5,336 bases of DNA from NCBI GenBank assembly GCA_030453055.1, contig JAKDLC010000168.1, positions 1 through 5,336 on the forward strand, given 5' to 3'. The position numbers and the translations under genes are program-made. Of the stretch, positions 5,222 through 5,336 are shown piece after piece; the stretch's first letter is position 1, and the number at the start of each line of letters is the position of its first letter. Under the pieces are notes generated by a model. That model had not been told where the DNA came from. It ran no database searches and saw only the letters and a program-made list of their open reading frames with translations. Source of the stretch: Nitrosospira sp. (lineage in GTDB: Bacteria > Pseudomonadota > Gammaproteobacteria > Burkholderiales > Nitrosomonadaceae).

Positions 5222-5336
5222 ATGAACGTTATTGAACCCGTTGCCGCAATCAAGCCCCGCAAGCGGGCTAAGAGCCTGTTGGCAAACTCGCCACTTGCTT
5301 TCCTCGATCGCGGCGATTCGAGCCAAATTATCGAAT
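5222..5336 (+). CDS. Unrecognised protein, N-terminal 38 residues (runs off window)
   Basis: An open frame starts at ATG 5222 and is still open at the window end. It begins MNVIEPVAAIKPRKRAKSLL and continues with NSPLAFLDRGDSSQIIE. A basic patch (KPRKRAK, 11-17) is followed by a short hydrophobic stretch; there is no signal peptide or membrane segment in the visible part. The reading is divergent from the toxin-antitoxin pair, with 177 bases between them. I do not recognise the family and assign no function. The well-placed ribosome binding site and the absence of stops are the only evidence that it is a gene. Confidence 0.6.
   Translation, partial: MNVIEPVAAIKPRKRAKSLLANSPLAFLDRGDSSQIIE

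Overview
The window is a fragment of a cell-surface polysaccharide locus (lipopolysaccharide, capsule or another heptose-containing glycan) of a Gram-negative bacterium. Moderate GC content, four-base start/stop overlaps and the closest remembered protein families suggest a beta- or gammaproteobacterium. This placement is inference; no rRNA or other taxonomic marker is present.

Left part, + strand, 1-2396: a tightly packed operon. It holds the 3' end of gmhA (sedoheptulose-7-phosphate isomerase), hddC (D-glycero-alpha-D-manno-heptose-1-phosphate guanylyltransferase), a gmhB-type heptose-1,7-bisphosphate 7-phosphatase and a family 2 glycosyltransferase. Every junction overlaps (GTGA, a roughly 32-bp overlap, ATGA), so translation is probably coupled. 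Together with an HddA-type kinase, presumably upstream of the window, these genes would make GDP-D-glycero-alpha-D-manno-heptose; the glycosyltransferase may use it or another activated sugar. The phosphatase keeps its HAD catalytic residues but lacks two of the four zinc ligands of E. coli GmhB.

Middle, 2397-2673: a scar between two convergent gene groups. It contains a 17-codon gene stub with a good ribosome binding site (+), a roughly 90-bp non-coding block of repeated CGGAAT and GTGATCG-like motifs that looks like an insertion-sequence end, and on the - strand a 46-codon remnant whose last 39 residues match the C-terminus of a DegT/DnrJ/EryC1/StrS (WecE-like) sugar aminotransferase. This remnant begins at a TAATG junction with the next gene and looks like an in-frame deletion fusion.

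Right-centre, - strand, 2673-4226 (or 4271): a large multi-spanning membrane protein resembling GT-C (PMT/ArnT-like) glycosyltransferases, with a WDEG motif in its first periplasmic loop and a soluble C-terminal domain.

Right, 4467-5044, - strand: a type II toxin-antitoxin pair, a ribbon-helix-helix antitoxin followed by an overlapping RelE/ParE toxin that starts with TTG. At 5222 a divergent + strand gene begins and runs off the window; I do not recognise it.

I saw no rRNA, tRNA, CRISPR array or complete transposase gene. The most unusual material is the rearrangement scar and the altered zinc site of the phosphatase; nothing clearly amounts to a wholly new system.
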